Shown piece after piece: positions 23,664 to 32,339 of a stretch of 64,000 bases of DNA. The stretch's first letter is position 1. Each line of letters opens with the position of its first letter. The DNA lies in NCBI RefSeq assembly GCF_000724605.1, contig NZ_CP008802.1, forward strand, positions 1,674,001 through 1,738,000. Reading direction: 5' to 3'. The position numbers and the translations under genes were made by a program. The notes under the pieces were generated by a model. That model made no database searches and was not told where the DNA came from. It saw only the letters and a program-made list of their open reading frames with translations. Source of the DNA: Actinotignum schaalii. Its GTDB lineage: Bacteria; Actinomycetota; Actinomycetes; Actinomycetales; Actinomycetaceae.

Positions 23664-24856
23664 ACATTGAGTATCCCACGAATTGCGCTCCAATCGCGGG
23701 ACTTGTTCCGCGGGTGGATAACATCGCCGTTGCTGCCGTGCGTGCGGCTGTGTTCGGTGCCCTGCGCACGGCTGTGCGCGGCTTCTGTGGTGCGCGCGAG
23801 TTCTTCGTGGATATTCCCCCAGTGCCCGGCGCGCGCGGCCAGTGGAACTTCCTCGCCGGGAGCGACCGGCCCGGGTGCGGTGGAGCGTTCCCCGCGGGTG
23901 GCCGGCCCGCCGAAAGGCGAGCCTCCCAGGGCCTCGCGGCCGTGCGGGCTGAGCCATTCGGAGGTATCCGGGCCCAGCGGCACGATCTGGTTGGGGTTTA
24001 CGTCCAGATGAACCCGGTAATAATGCGAAGTGATGTGCTCAAAATCCACGGTGTCCCCGAACCCGGGGGTCTGGAAAAGATCACGCGCGTAGGCCCACAG
24101 CACCGGCATCTCGGTCAGTTTCTTTTCATTGCATTTAAAATGCCCGTGGTAGACGGCATCGAAACGCACCAGCGTGGTAAAGAGGCGCACATCCGCTTCG
24201 GTGATGTGGTCACCCATGAGGTAACGGCGGTCCTCCAGCAGCTCGGAAATATTGCGCAGCGCGGTGAAAAGGCGCAGGTAGGGGCGGTTATAGGACTCCT
24301 GGCTACCGGCGAAACCGCAGCGGTAGACGCCGTTATTAATCTCGGTGTAGATATAGCGCATGAGCGCGTCCATGGGCTGGCGCAGTTCCGCGGGATAAAG
24401 ATCAGGGGCGCCTTCGCGGTGAAAATCGCGCCACTCGGTAGAAAAATCGAGCGTCATCTGCGCAAAATCATTTGTGGCGACGGCGCCGCTAGCAAGATCC
24501 ACCAGGGCTGGAACCGTAATTCCCAAGGAGAAATTCGGGTCGCGGGCCAGGTAGGCATCCCGCAAGAAATGGATCCCGAGCACCGGATCCACCCCGCCTT
24601 CATCACGGTCAAAAATCCAGGACCGCTCATCGTGGGTAGGGCCGGGGATGCCCAGCGATATAACATTTTCCAGCCCGAGCAAGCGGCGCACAATCAGCGT
24701 GCGATTCGCCCACGGGCAGGCGCGCGCCGCGATGAGGCGGTAACGCCCCGGCTCCACGGGGAAGCTGGCGCTGTCGCGGCTCACGCGCGTGGTGATATAG
24801 CGAGCGTCGCGGCTGTAGCCTTCGCCGCGGCGCGTAAATGTTGCTCCGGTGGCCAT
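23660..24856 (-). CDS. Glutathionyl-hydroquinone reductase-like (Xi-class GST) protein
   Basis: 398 residues. The thioredoxin-like domain contains the Xi-class catalytic motif ACPWANR (Cys ~47), and the helical domain includes [10 protein letters not shown] and [13 protein letters not shown], both diagnostic of YqjG/EcpA-type S-glutathionyl-hydroquinone reductases. Actinobacteria generally lack glutathione, so the physiological thiol could be mycothiol; that is inference. After the conserved [14 protein letters not shown] about 90 extra residues follow. They are low complexity ([14 protein letters not shown]) and are unusual for the family. The stop overlaps the pgm start, giving coupled expression with a sugar-phosphate mutase. 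Confidence 0.85.
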   Translation of the reverse strand: MATGATFTRRGEGYSRDARYITTRVSRDSASFPVEPGRYRLIAARACPWANRTLIVRRLLGLENVISLGIPGPTHDERSWIFDRDEGGVDPVLGIHFLRDAYLARDPNFSLGITVPALVDLASGAVATNDFAQMTLDFSTEWRDFHREGAPDLYPAELRQPMDALMRYIYTEINNGVYRCGFAGSQESYNRPYLRLFTALRNISELLEDRRYLMGDHITEADVRLFTTLVRFDAVYHGHFKCNEKKLTEMPVLWAYARDLFQTPGFGDTVDFEHITSHYYRVHLDVNPNQIVPLGPDTSEWLSPHGREALGGSPFGGPATRGERSTAPGPVAPGEEVPLAARAGHWGNIHEELARTTEAAHSRAQGTEHSRTHGSNGDVIHPRNKSRDWSAIRGILNV

Positions 24857-25078
24857 TTCGCCTCCCTGCGCGTTGGTGAGTATGGGGTGTTGATCGGGGC
24901 ATCGGTCTCTGACACCCCCTGATCGTTGAAGAATATATCAGATTGGGTGGGTGGGGGCCAGGTCTCCGCGCGCAGTAAGTCGGGTGAAGTGTGTAGATTA
25001 GAATATGAGTAATGTAAGTCACTACATATTCGGTGTGGGACTCGCGAATCAAAGGCGATACGGAGGAGGCTTGCGGCA
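24857..25078. promoter_or_regulatory. Divergent promoter region with PadR-like operator
   Basis: About 220 bp between the GST-like gene and the ABC exporter. ATGTAAGTCACTACAT at 25012-25027 fits the PadR-family operator pattern ATGT-8N-ACAT and sits near a likely promoter (A/T-rich 24990-25030). GGAGGAGG before 25079 is the exporter's ribosome-binding site. No PadR-type regulator is encoded in the window. Confidence 0.45.
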
Positions 25079-25747
25079 ATGGCGGTAGACATGATCGGGC
25101 TTGATTTCGCATATAAAGCCCAGCAAGAACAACGCATTATTTTTTCGGGTGCCACGGTGAGCTTTTCGCCGGGGTGTTTTTATGCGCTCATGGGCCCTTC
25201 CGGTTCCGGCAAAACAACGCTCTTCCGCATTCTTGCCCGCGAGTTAGAACCAGACGCGGGAAAAATAGTCATTGCAGGCAAAGACCTTGCCAGCATCCCA
25301 CCGCGTGAATTGCGGGCATCAGTCATGTGCCGGATTTTCCAGGACTATCTTCTCATTCCGTTTTTATCGCCCCTCGACAACCTTCTTCTAGCGGCTGAGA
25401 TCACCGCGGGTCGCTCAGATAAAGAAGATAAAAAACGTGCCCTTGAGCTTTTAGACCGCGTGGGGCTAATAGAGCATGCGTACAGGAACGTTGATTTACT
25501 CTCCGGTGGTGAACAGCAACGAGTCGCTATCGCACGAGCATTAATGGGCTCGGCGCGAATCCTTCTTGCTGATGAACCCACCGGGGCGCTTGACCGTGAC
25601 AACACTGAACATATAGCTCTTTTACTCGCTGACCTTGCGCACGAAGAGGGCCTTATTGTTATTGCGGGTACTCACGATAGCCAGTTCGCTGCTCACGCCG
25701 ATGCCATTGTTCGCATCAGTGAGCATCAGCTGATTCTGGAGTCATGA
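25079..25747 (+). CDS. ABC transporter ATP-binding protein (MacB/LolD-like)
   Basis: 222 residues with Walker A GPSGSGKTTL, Q-loop FQDY, signature LSGGEQQRVAIARAL, Walker B ILLADEPTGALD and switch His in GTHD, the MacB/LolD/SalX subclass. It drives the FtsX-fold permease encoded by the next gene (ATGA overlap). Such pairs move peptides or lipoproteins, or sense antimicrobial peptides, rather than import nutrients. Composition is lower in G+C than neighbours and the preceding promoter contains a PadR-like operator, both consistent with an acquired export or resistance system. Confidence 0.9.
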   Translation: MAVDMIGLDFAYKAQQEQRIIFSGATVSFSPGCFYALMGPSGSGKTTLFRILARELEPDAGKIVIAGKDLASIPPRELRASVMCRIFQDYLLIPFLSPLDNLLLAAEITAGRSDKEDKKRALELLDRVGLIEHAYRNVDLLSGGEQQRVAIARALMGSARILLADEPTGALDRDNTEHIALLLADLAHEEGLIVIAGTHDSQFAAHADAIVRISEHQLILES

Positions 25748-28128
25748 CCATGGGTAAACAGCGCATCCTCCTCATCCTAAAAATGGCGGGGCAACGTTCT
25801 TTCGCTACCTTGCGAACCGCACTCCTGGCACTTATTGCCGTAGCGCTAGCGGCCACGGTGGCTGCCTGCGCATCCGCACATGGGCGTGCGGTCGAACGCG
25901 GCGCTACGGCTTCGTTTGGCTCGTATGTCCAGCAAGTGACGGGAAATGCCGCAGTGCAAAGCTATATGGAAAAGCTCGGGAGCAGCGGGCGCGCGGTGGC
26001 CCTTTCCCGAACCCGGGCGAATCTTCTCTCTGCACAAACCCAAAGCGCCACGGTTGCTGATGTGACTATGACCAGCGGTCCCGCGAACATCGGGGTATTA
26101 CGCCAGGGAAGTTATCCGGTGCGGCCGGGGGACATCTCCATCAGCGTGGAAGCTGCACGGCAACTGCATCTGAGTGTGGGTGACGTTCTTGAACTCGTCG
26201 ATACTCAGACCGCAGAAGGGGAGAATACCGGAACCGCTGCAGAATTCCGGGTGAGCGGCGTGACGGAAAACCCCGCTTCCATTCGGGAGCTAAGCGCCGT
26301 CGCATTGACGGATAACTCTGATGTACTTGGTCAAGCCGATGTGTGGCTTACCAATGAATCATTGGCGCCGATTGAAGTTGAGCTTACCCGCGGTGGCGGG
26401 CAGGCGACGACGGCCGCGGTAACGTCGGCACGAATGGGCGCATACACACTCAGCAATCAGACTATCCCGCCACAGCTGGCATGGTTTATGGGCTTGGTGA
26501 TGCTCAGCGTGGTGATTGTGGCTCTCTACGGATCGGGCCGGTCGCGAAGGCGTGAGATCTACCGGATCCTCCTTTCTCTGGGTGATACCCGGTGGAAGGC
26601 TTCCGCAACAACGTGTGCATCCGCCACCGTGACCGCCTTAGCCGGAGGAATTCTCGGGTGGGGTAGTGCTGCCGCTGTACACGTAAGTTTCGCAGGGGCC
26701 CTCGGAGAGTATGTCGAACAGCGCTGGGAAGAACCGGAATGGGGAGCCATTAACTCAACAGCGGTAGCGGTGCTTCTTCTCATGCTTATCGGTGGTGTGC
26801 TCGCCGCTGGCACGACGGTTTTCTTCGAGGCGCGCCGGCACCGCAGAAAACTGCACGGTGAGATATTTTCGCGGCGGCTATTATTGGGGATTGGGATTAT
26901 CGGCACGGTGCTCACCGTAGCTTTCGTCGCAGCACGGCAACTGTATATCTTCCCTTACGGGCACTACGCGGCGATGATTGCGGGTGCTTTCAGCATTCCG
27001 AGTCTCGCCTACGCATTTCAGCCTGGAAGCCGGCGTTACCCTGTCACCGCGCGCTTGGCACAGCGAATGCAGAAAATGGCGTTATTGGGTATGGCTGTGG
27101 TTTTTGTCCTTTCTTATTACGGTTCCCTCTACGCGAGTAGTGTGGCGGTGCTGAGTAACTGGACTAGCCGTCAAGTGAGCGGCGAAACGAGTTATCTCTC
27201 CATCACGGGTGCTAATAAGAACGCGGTCGATAACCTGATGCAACGCTACCCAGAAATCTCGGAGCGGACCGCTATTTTCGGTGACGTAGCAACACACGAC
27301 CGGATGTATAGAATCGTGGATTCGGCGGGAGTTCCGTGCATTAAAAGCGCATCTGATCTTGGTGATTGCCCTACCGTGGCGCTGGATCTGGTCATGGTCG
27401 CTTCCGGTGGGCTTCTTGACCGTGGGTACGTTAACCACGCTCCGGCTTCTTTCGTTTCCGAAAGTGGGGCGACGACGCTACTCGGAATCGCGTTCTCTGA
27501 CGGGCAGGTAACCGGGACTTTTACGGCTGATGGGCTCATCGCGGATGATCGGCTGGAAAATAACGTGCTCAGCGGTTTGATTCTCGCACCTGATTCTCCG
27601 CTACTCACGCAGTTAGGTGTGGGGGAACCATATTCGTACACGGTTATTATTTTTGGCTTCGGAAGCCTTTCTGATGAAGTCCGTGACGGTATCCGCTCCA
27701 CAGTTTTATTGGAAGCGCCTTTTGCTTTCCTCGTTGATCCAGATGAACCAGGAATACGGCAATTGAAGGCACAAGCGGTAGTACGCCAGCTGCTGGCCCT
27801 GTTGGTAGCACCCATCGTTCTGCTAGCAACGGTGACGGCCGTGGTCTCTGAACAAACGACGGAGCGTCGGCTCATTGAGCTGGGCGGCGGAGGGAATCGC
27901 GCTCGTTGGCGTTTGGTGGCCCCGTTGGTCACCAGCTACGTGCTCAGTCTTGGCTCTGGGGCCGTTCTTGGCCGGTTGGCCGCAATGGACCGCCTGCCCT
28001 TCACCTATTCTCCGGTGACGCATGACTATGGATGGTTGTGGGCGCTCACGCTCGCGGGGTTGCTTGCCGTACTTCCGGCGCTGCGATTGGGCATGCGAGC
28101 TTTCGCAGAAAATGCGAACCGCCGGTGA
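25744..28128 (+). CDS. FtsX-like ABC transporter permease
   Basis: 794 residues. An N-terminal transmembrane helix (ATLRTALLALIAVALAATVAAC) is followed by an extracytoplasmic domain of ~200 residues. Helices then occur around residues 245, 300 and 340, a second set from ~380, a second extracytoplasmic domain from ~480, and a final three-helix FtsX unit near the C-terminus (LALLVAPIVLLATVTAV...). This is the double-FtsX layout. Segment LLLSLGDTRWKASAT resembles the conserved coupling-helix region. It is coupled to the ATPase gene by an ATGA overlap. The exported substrate is unknown. Confidence 0.88.
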   Translation: MTMGKQRILLILKMAGQRSFATLRTALLALIAVALAATVAACASAHGRAVERGATASFGSYVQQVTGNAAVQSYMEKLGSSGRAVALSRTRANLLSAQTQSATVADVTMTSGPANIGVLRQGSYPVRPGDISISVEAARQLHLSVGDVLELVDTQTAEGENTGTAAEFRVSGVTENPASIRELSAVALTDNSDVLGQADVWLTNESLAPIEVELTRGGGQATTAAVTSARMGAYTLSNQTIPPQLAWFMGLVMLSVVIVALYGSGRSRRREIYRILLSLGDTRWKASATTCASATVTALAGGILGWGSAAAVHVSFAGALGEYVEQRWEEPEWGAINSTAVAVLLLMLIGGVLAAGTTVFFEARRHRRKLHGEIFSRRLLLGIGIIGTVLTVAFVAARQLYIFPYGHYAAMIAGAFSIPSLAYAFQPGSRRYPVTARLAQRMQKMALLGMAVVFVLSYYGSLYASSVAVLSNWTSRQVSGETSYLSITGANKNAVDNLMQRYPEISERTAIFGDVATHDRMYRIVDSAGVPCIKSASDLGDCPTVALDLVMVASGGLLDRGYVNHAPASFVSESGATTLLGIAFSDGQVTGTFTADGLIADDRLENNVLSGLILAPDSPLLTQLGVGEPYSYTVIIFGFGSLSDEVRDGIRSTVLLEAPFAFLVDPDEPGIRQLKAQAVVRQLLALLVAPIVLLATVTAVVSEQTTERRLIELGGGGNRARWRLVAPLVTSYVLSLGSGAVLGRLAAMDRLPFTYSPVTHDYGWLWALTLAGLLAVLPALRLGMRAFAENANRR

Positions 28129-28171
28129 GCTCCCTAGCCTATAGCTTCATGAGAACTCACTCTCCCCGCCT

Positions 28172-28531
28172 CTACCCGAGCGCCAGGCCGGCGAAGAACG
28201 CCGCGATGCCGAGGAGGAAATTCCCGAGCAGGAGGCTGATGCAGGCCCAGTAGCGGCGCTTTTCGAAGAGGCCGAGGGCGTCGGTCATCGCCGTCGAAAA
28301 AGTAGTGAAACCACCCAAAAAACCGGTGGTGACGTAGAGACTGTACGGACCGATCCAGGCGGAAAGTGCCCCGCCGCCGGTCACCAGCCCGAAGAGGAAA
28401 CAACCGATCACATTCACCGTGAAAATCCCGGCCGGCCACGTCGGCTTGAAACGTGCGGTGAGGAAAGAATCGAGAATCCCGCGGCACAGGGCACCCAACC
28501 CGCCCGCTAGACCAAGAAATAGGAGAGTCAC
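28172..28531 (-). CDS. crcB: Fluoride exporter CrcB/Fluc, subunit 2
   Basis: 119 residues, typical size, four transmembrane helices. Hallmarks are GGLGALCRGIL in helix 1, NVIGCFLFG in helix 2 and GFLGGFTTFST in helix 3, whose phenylalanines line the fluoride pore. Fluc channels are dual-topology dimers, and adjacent gene pairs like this one often form heterodimers of opposite orientation. It overlaps the end of the other crcB gene (ATGA). Confidence 0.93.
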   Translation of the reverse strand: MTLLFLGLAGGLGALCRGILDSFLTARFKPTWPAGIFTVNVIGCFLFGLVTGGGALSAWIGPYSLYVTTGFLGGFTTFSTAMTDALGLFEKRRYWACISLLLGNFLLGIAAFFAGLALG

Positions 28532-28938
28532 GCTGCATCACCACCCGCGCGCTGGCGCGCCGCGAGGAAGTGCCGGCCCAGCGCTCGCCCGCAGGCCATC
28601 CCGGTGAAAGCCAGTAGGAAACCGCCGAAAAGAGTGCCTCCCGCAGTCAGGCCGGCCAGCCGCGCCAGCTCGCCAGGTGCCCCGCTGAGGACTTCGCCGG
28701 TGGCCAGGTGGGCGCTGAGCGCCACGAAGCTCGAATAGGTGGTGAAACCACCGCAGAAACCGGTGCCGAGCAGTAGGCGCAGCCGGGCCCCGTATCGATG
28801 CACGCCCGTGGTGAAGAAGCCAGTGATGAGGCCGAGGAGGAAAGCTCCCGCAAGGTTGACGATAATCGGCGCCGCCACGCTCGGGACGAGCGCGCGGGCT
28901 ACCGTGCCGGCTCCGCCGCCGAGGAAAACGAGGAGCAG
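28528..28938 (-). CDS. crcB: Fluoride exporter CrcB/Fluc, subunit 1, apparent non-AUG start
   Basis: The conserved first helix LVFLGGGAGTVARAL lies upstream of the first available GTG (28878). The homologous start is at a CTG codon, 28938, aligning with the start of the partner protein and giving 136 residues. No ATG, GTG or TTG is in frame between 28938 and the upstream gene's end, so either a rare start codon is used or the start was lost. Other hallmarks are intact: NLAGAFLLG, GFCGGFTTYSSF. It pairs with the downstream crcB for fluoride efflux. No fluoride riboswitch is visible because the preceding gene ends only 64 bp upstream. Confidence 0.75.
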   Translation of the reverse strand: MLLVFLGGGAGTVARALVPSVAAPIIVNLAGAFLLGLITGFFTTGVHRYGARLRLLLGTGFCGGFTTYSSFVALSAHLATGEVLSGAPGELARLAGLTAGGTLFGGFLLAFTGMACGRALGRHFLAARQRAGGDAA

Positions 28939-29002
28939 CCCGGTCGCGTCGCGATAGAGCGGGCGCGCGGAAGACGTTGAGATAGATCTAGGTGCAGCCG
29001 TG

Positions 29003-30625
29003 TTATTTTCCTTCCTCGCGCGCGGGTGCTTCGCCGGGCAGCACGGTCACGTAGCCGCCCTTGTCGCTAGCAATATGCCAGGTGCCCCCGAAGGTGGTGC
29101 TAGCCCAGTCGAGAATCTGTTGCGCATCCCCGTGGTTGGCCTTCGATTGGGGTGCGAAGACCACGGCATTCGCCCCGGCATTCCCGCGGGTTCCCTCCCA
29201 GTACACCGTATTATTCGGCACCAGGTAGGCCAGCATATGTATATCAGTAACCACGTGGGAACCATCCGGTACCGCGGCCAGGGCTTCCCGCGCGCCGGCG
29301 CGCTCCTCCGCGCTTGCTCCGCCGTAACGCCCCTGGATCCACCAGCCCACCGCGTTGGTGCGGGTACCGACCGCGGTGGCGATTACGCTGGCGGCCAGCG
29401 CGAGCGCGATTAAGCCGCGCTTGAGGTGCCTGCTGTGCGTGGCACGTTCGCTGCGCTTGGCACGTTCGCTGCCCGTGGTGCATTCACCGCACGGGGTGCA
29501 CTCGCCATGTGTCGCGTGCTCGGCATGCCCACGCCGCGCCCGACGCCTTATAGAACGCTCCAGCCGCCCCAGCCCGTCCAGCAGCGCGATGGTGGCAATC
29601 GGCATGAGCACGGCGGAATAATGCCAGTCCAGGCCCCAGTAGAACTCCACGTTTCCCGTGAAACGCCAGGCTAGGGTCGGGAGCATGAGCAGAATCCACG
29701 GGCTGGCTAGGCCCACCACCCCGGCACTGCCCAGCAGCACCGCCAGGGTCATGAGCTTCGTAGCCGCGCCGGTGAAAAGCCCAGCATCTCCCGTGAGACG
29801 ATCCGTGTAATCCCAGGCGCCGTCCGGATTGAAAGCCGGCAGCAGCACCCAGATGGAGAGCACGAACCATACCGCGCCCCATATCGCCAGGGCCACAGCC
29901 CAGCGCCCCGCGGAGCTCGCCCAGACCGCTCGCCGCTGCGCGAAAAACTCCGCGAGCAGCGCGGCCGCGCCGAAAGCGATCAGCGTGAGGCCGAGGTCTT
30001 CCTTCACGAAGACGAGCGTTCCGAGCGGGAGCGCGGCGCGCCGGTAGCGGCCCTCCACCCAGGCCGTTAGCCCGTAGGCGAGGAGGGGCACCGCGAAGGC
30101 GATCTCGTGGAATTGCGCGGCCACCGCGGCCGACAGCCCCCAGGACACCGCGTAGAGCAGGCCGAACGCGAGCCCCGCCCCGGCCCCGCACCGCGCCCGC
30201 GCCAGGCGGGTGAGCGGAATCGCGGAGATCGCGAAGAGCGCATTTTGCACGATAAGCAGGGTGGCGCCGCTGGGCCACAGCGCGAAAATCGGACCGAGCA
30301 CCACCAGGATGGGATGGAAATGATCGCCCCACAGGTTGAAACCGGGGCCTTTAATATCCACGATGGGTGCTTCGAGATGCGCGTAACGCTGGGCGAGCTG
30401 CGTGAAAATTCCCAGGTCCCAGGAGGACGTTTGCAAAGAAGCCCACTGGTGCAGCGAAAACGCGGTAAAAATAATGAAACTGAGGAGCGCCACCAGGTAG
30501 GGAACCGGGTCGGTGCGCAGCGGGCGGTACCAGGTCGCGGTGCGAGCCAGCTTCAAGCGGGCGCCTCCCGTGCGGAGCGGCACCTGCATGCGGCGCGAAA
30601 CTGCTGTGCGGCGAGTCATCATCAT
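29003..30625 (-). CDS. DUF2079 polytopic membrane protein (GT-C-like), paralog B
   Basis: 540 residues from ATG 30625 (GAGGAACGG precedes; two more in-frame ATGs follow directly). About ten transmembrane helices surround the family hallmark DIKGPGFNLWGDHFHPIL and AAQFHEIAFAVPLLA. DUF2079 belongs to the GT-C glycosyltransferase-like membrane superfamily, whose members use polyprenyl-linked sugars; activity here is unproven. A ~40-residue Cys/His/Arg-rich insert (HATHGECTPCGECTTG...) sits before the C-terminal soluble domain and is encoded by repetitive DNA. It lies 7 bp after its paralog, in one operon with the flippase-like protein. Confidence 0.85.
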   Translation of the reverse strand: MMMTRRTAVSRRMQVPLRTGGARLKLARTATWYRPLRTDPVPYLVALLSFIIFTAFSLHQWASLQTSSWDLGIFTQLAQRYAHLEAPIVDIKGPGFNLWGDHFHPILVVLGPIFALWPSGATLLIVQNALFAISAIPLTRLARARCGAGAGLAFGLLYAVSWGLSAAVAAQFHEIAFAVPLLAYGLTAWVEGRYRRAALPLGTLVFVKEDLGLTLIAFGAAALLAEFFAQRRAVWASSAGRWAVALAIWGAVWFVLSIWVLLPAFNPDGAWDYTDRLTGDAGLFTGAATKLMTLAVLLGSAGVVGLASPWILLMLPTLAWRFTGNVEFYWGLDWHYSAVLMPIATIALLDGLGRLERSIRRRARRGHAEHATHGECTPCGECTTGSERAKRSERATHSRHLKRGLIALALAASVIATAVGTRTNAVGWWIQGRYGGASAEERAGAREALAAVPDGSHVVTDIHMLAYLVPNNTVYWEGTRGNAGANAVVFAPQSKANHGDAQQILDWASTTFGGTWHIASDKGGYVTVLPGEAPAREEGK

Positions 30626-30632
30626 CCGTTCC

Positions 30633-32339
30633 TCACCTTCCGTCCGTGCCGTCGCGAGCCACCACCACATAGCCGGCGTCCTCCGTGACGATATGCCACT
30701 GCCCGCCCACTTTCGCGGTAATCCACGCCCCCACCTGGGAGCCGTCGCCATGGTTGAGCCGGTTGGAAAACACCACCGTGTCAATATACGCGCCCCCGTA
30801 GCTGTGCTCCCAGTACACGGTATTGCCCGGCACCACGTAGGCCATCATGACCACGTCGGCGAGGATATGACGCCCGGTGCCGGCCGCCGCGACCGCCGCG
30901 CGGGCCCCGTCGCGCTGCTCGGCCGTTTGGGAGGCGCCGTAATCGGAAAAATACACGTATTGCTGGGTATTGGAGCGCCCCGTGAGCCAGGAGCCGAAGC
31001 CGTTGGAGGCGGTGCCGAGCACACTGGAGGCGAGCGCGAGGGCGAGGGCCGCCGCGGCTAGACGCGGGCGGCGGGCCAGCATGCCCAGGGTATCGCGTTG
31101 CCCGGTTGCGGCCGCGGGAGCTTCAGATTCTTGCGCGTTAGGTGGTGGTACGACGACGCCGCGCGCACCCGCCCGCGCGAGCCCATCGGTCAGCGCGACG
31201 GCGATTATCGGCGCGAGCACCGCCGAATAATGCCACAAAATAGTCCAGTAATAGGGGTTATCCCCCACGAAACGCCAGGCGAGAGTGGGGAGCAGCAGCG
31301 CCGCCCACGGGCTGCGCAGCCCCACGATTCCCAGGGCGGCCAGGATATAGCAGAGGGTTCCCCAGCGGTTAGGCTCGAGGATCATGCTCGCCAGGTCGAG
31401 GCCTTCGCGGACCCGCCCGGCGTAATCCCACTGCCCGGAATTATTGAAAGCCGGGAGGATAACCTGGGTGGCGGCCAGGAACCAGGCGGTGCCCCAGGCG
31501 GCCAGGAAAACGCCAAGTCCGGCTAGTTCGCGCCAGTCGCGCGCGCCGTGGCCGCCGCGCTGCCCGGCGCTGCCGGCCGCAGCTGCGCTACCGGTGCTGG
31601 ACGCACCGCCGCGCTCGCGCGCCCCGCGCCAGCTGAGCAGCGCCACCAGCACCCCGAAGCAGGCCACCGTGAGGCCGAGGTCTTCCTTGACGAAAATCAG
31701 CAGGGAGATGAGCACGGCGGCGCGCCGGTAGCGGCCTTCCAGCCAGGCGGTCAGCCCGAAAGCGAGCAAGGGCACCGCGAAGGCGATTTCGTGGAATTGC
31801 ACCACGAGCGCGGAGGTAAGCCCCCAGCTGGTCGCGTAGGCTACCCCGATGAGGGTGCCCGACACGGCGCCCACCCGGGCGCGGGCGAAACGCGTGATGG
31901 GATACACCGACATCCCGAAAAGTACCGCTTGCAGGGTGAGCAGGCTCAACCCGGAGGGCCAGAGCCAGAACAGCGGCCCGGTCAGCAGCAAAATGGGGTG
32001 GAAATGATCGCCCCACAGGTTGAAGCCCGGGCCTTTAATATCCACGATGGGTGGGAACTGCCAGCGGGCGTACTGGTCGGCCAGCTGGGTGAAAATACCC
32101 TGATCCCATGAAGGAGAGGAGAAATTCACCCAGGTGTACCAGGAAAAGAACATGTACACGGCGAAAGCTCCCGCGGCCAGGAGCAGCGCCGTCGTATCAC
32201 AGTGGGTGCGCGCCCAGGCGAGTACCGCGCGCGGCGCCCACGCACGCACCGGTGCCGTTCGGGAACGTGCCCGCACCCCGCGCACGTCCAGCTCCCGAAC
32301 CCCGCGCACGTCCAGCTCCCGCGCCGGTCCGCCGCGCAT
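30633..32339 (-). CDS. DUF2079 polytopic membrane protein (GT-C-like), paralog A
   Basis: 568 residues from ATG 32339, which overlaps the flippase-like gene's stop (TAATG). It shares DIKGPGFNLWGDHFHPIL, VVQFHEIAFAVPLLAFGLTA, FVKEDLGLT and the C-terminal ...PGNTVYWE region with paralog B, so the two arose by duplication. The N-terminus has a tandem duplication (ELDVRGVR twice) from a 24-bp DNA repeat. A loop reading GVVVPPP contains an exact GCGTCGTCGTA motif. Predicted role as for paralog B: transfer of a lipid-linked sugar or a related envelope step. Confidence is in the family, not the reaction. Confidence 0.85.
   Translation of the reverse strand: MRGGPARELDVRGVRELDVRGVRARSRTAPVRAWAPRAVLAWARTHCDTTALLLAAGAFAVYMFFSWYTWVNFSSPSWDQGIFTQLADQYARWQFPPIVDIKGPGFNLWGDHFHPILLLTGPLFWLWPSGLSLLTLQAVLFGMSVYPITRFARARVGAVSGTLIGVAYATSWGLTSALVVQFHEIAFAVPLLAFGLTAWLEGRYRRAAVLISLLIFVKEDLGLTVACFGVLVALLSWRGARERGGASSTGSAAAAGSAGQRGGHGARDWRELAGLGVFLAAWGTAWFLAATQVILPAFNNSGQWDYAGRVREGLDLASMILEPNRWGTLCYILAALGIVGLRSPWAALLLPTLAWRFVGDNPYYWTILWHYSAVLAPIIAVALTDGLARAGARGVVVPPPNAQESEAPAAATGQRDTLGMLARRPRLAAAALALALASSVLGTASNGFGSWLTGRSNTQQYVYFSDYGASQTAEQRDGARAAVAAAGTGRHILADVVMMAYVVPGNTVYWEHSYGGAYIDTVVFSNRLNHGDGSQVGAWITAKVGGQWHIVTEDAGYVVVARDGTDGR
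32281..32321. repeat. 24-bp direct tandem repeat in the DUF2079 N-terminus
   Basis: CGCACGTCCAGCTCCCG begins at 32281 and again at 32305, a 24-bp period that duplicates ELDVRGVR in the protein. Slippage-prone and likely variable. Confidence 0.8.

Noticed and set aside
22626-24011. Long plus-strand open frames opposite pgm and the GST-like gene
   Set aside because: Both minus-strand genes have intact catalytic motifs; the plus-strand translation is Arg/Gly/His-rich shadow sequence.
28939-29002. Fluoride riboswitch before the crcB pair
   Set aside because: Only 64 bp separate the upstream stop from the crcB start and no crcB-motif pseudoknot pattern was seen.
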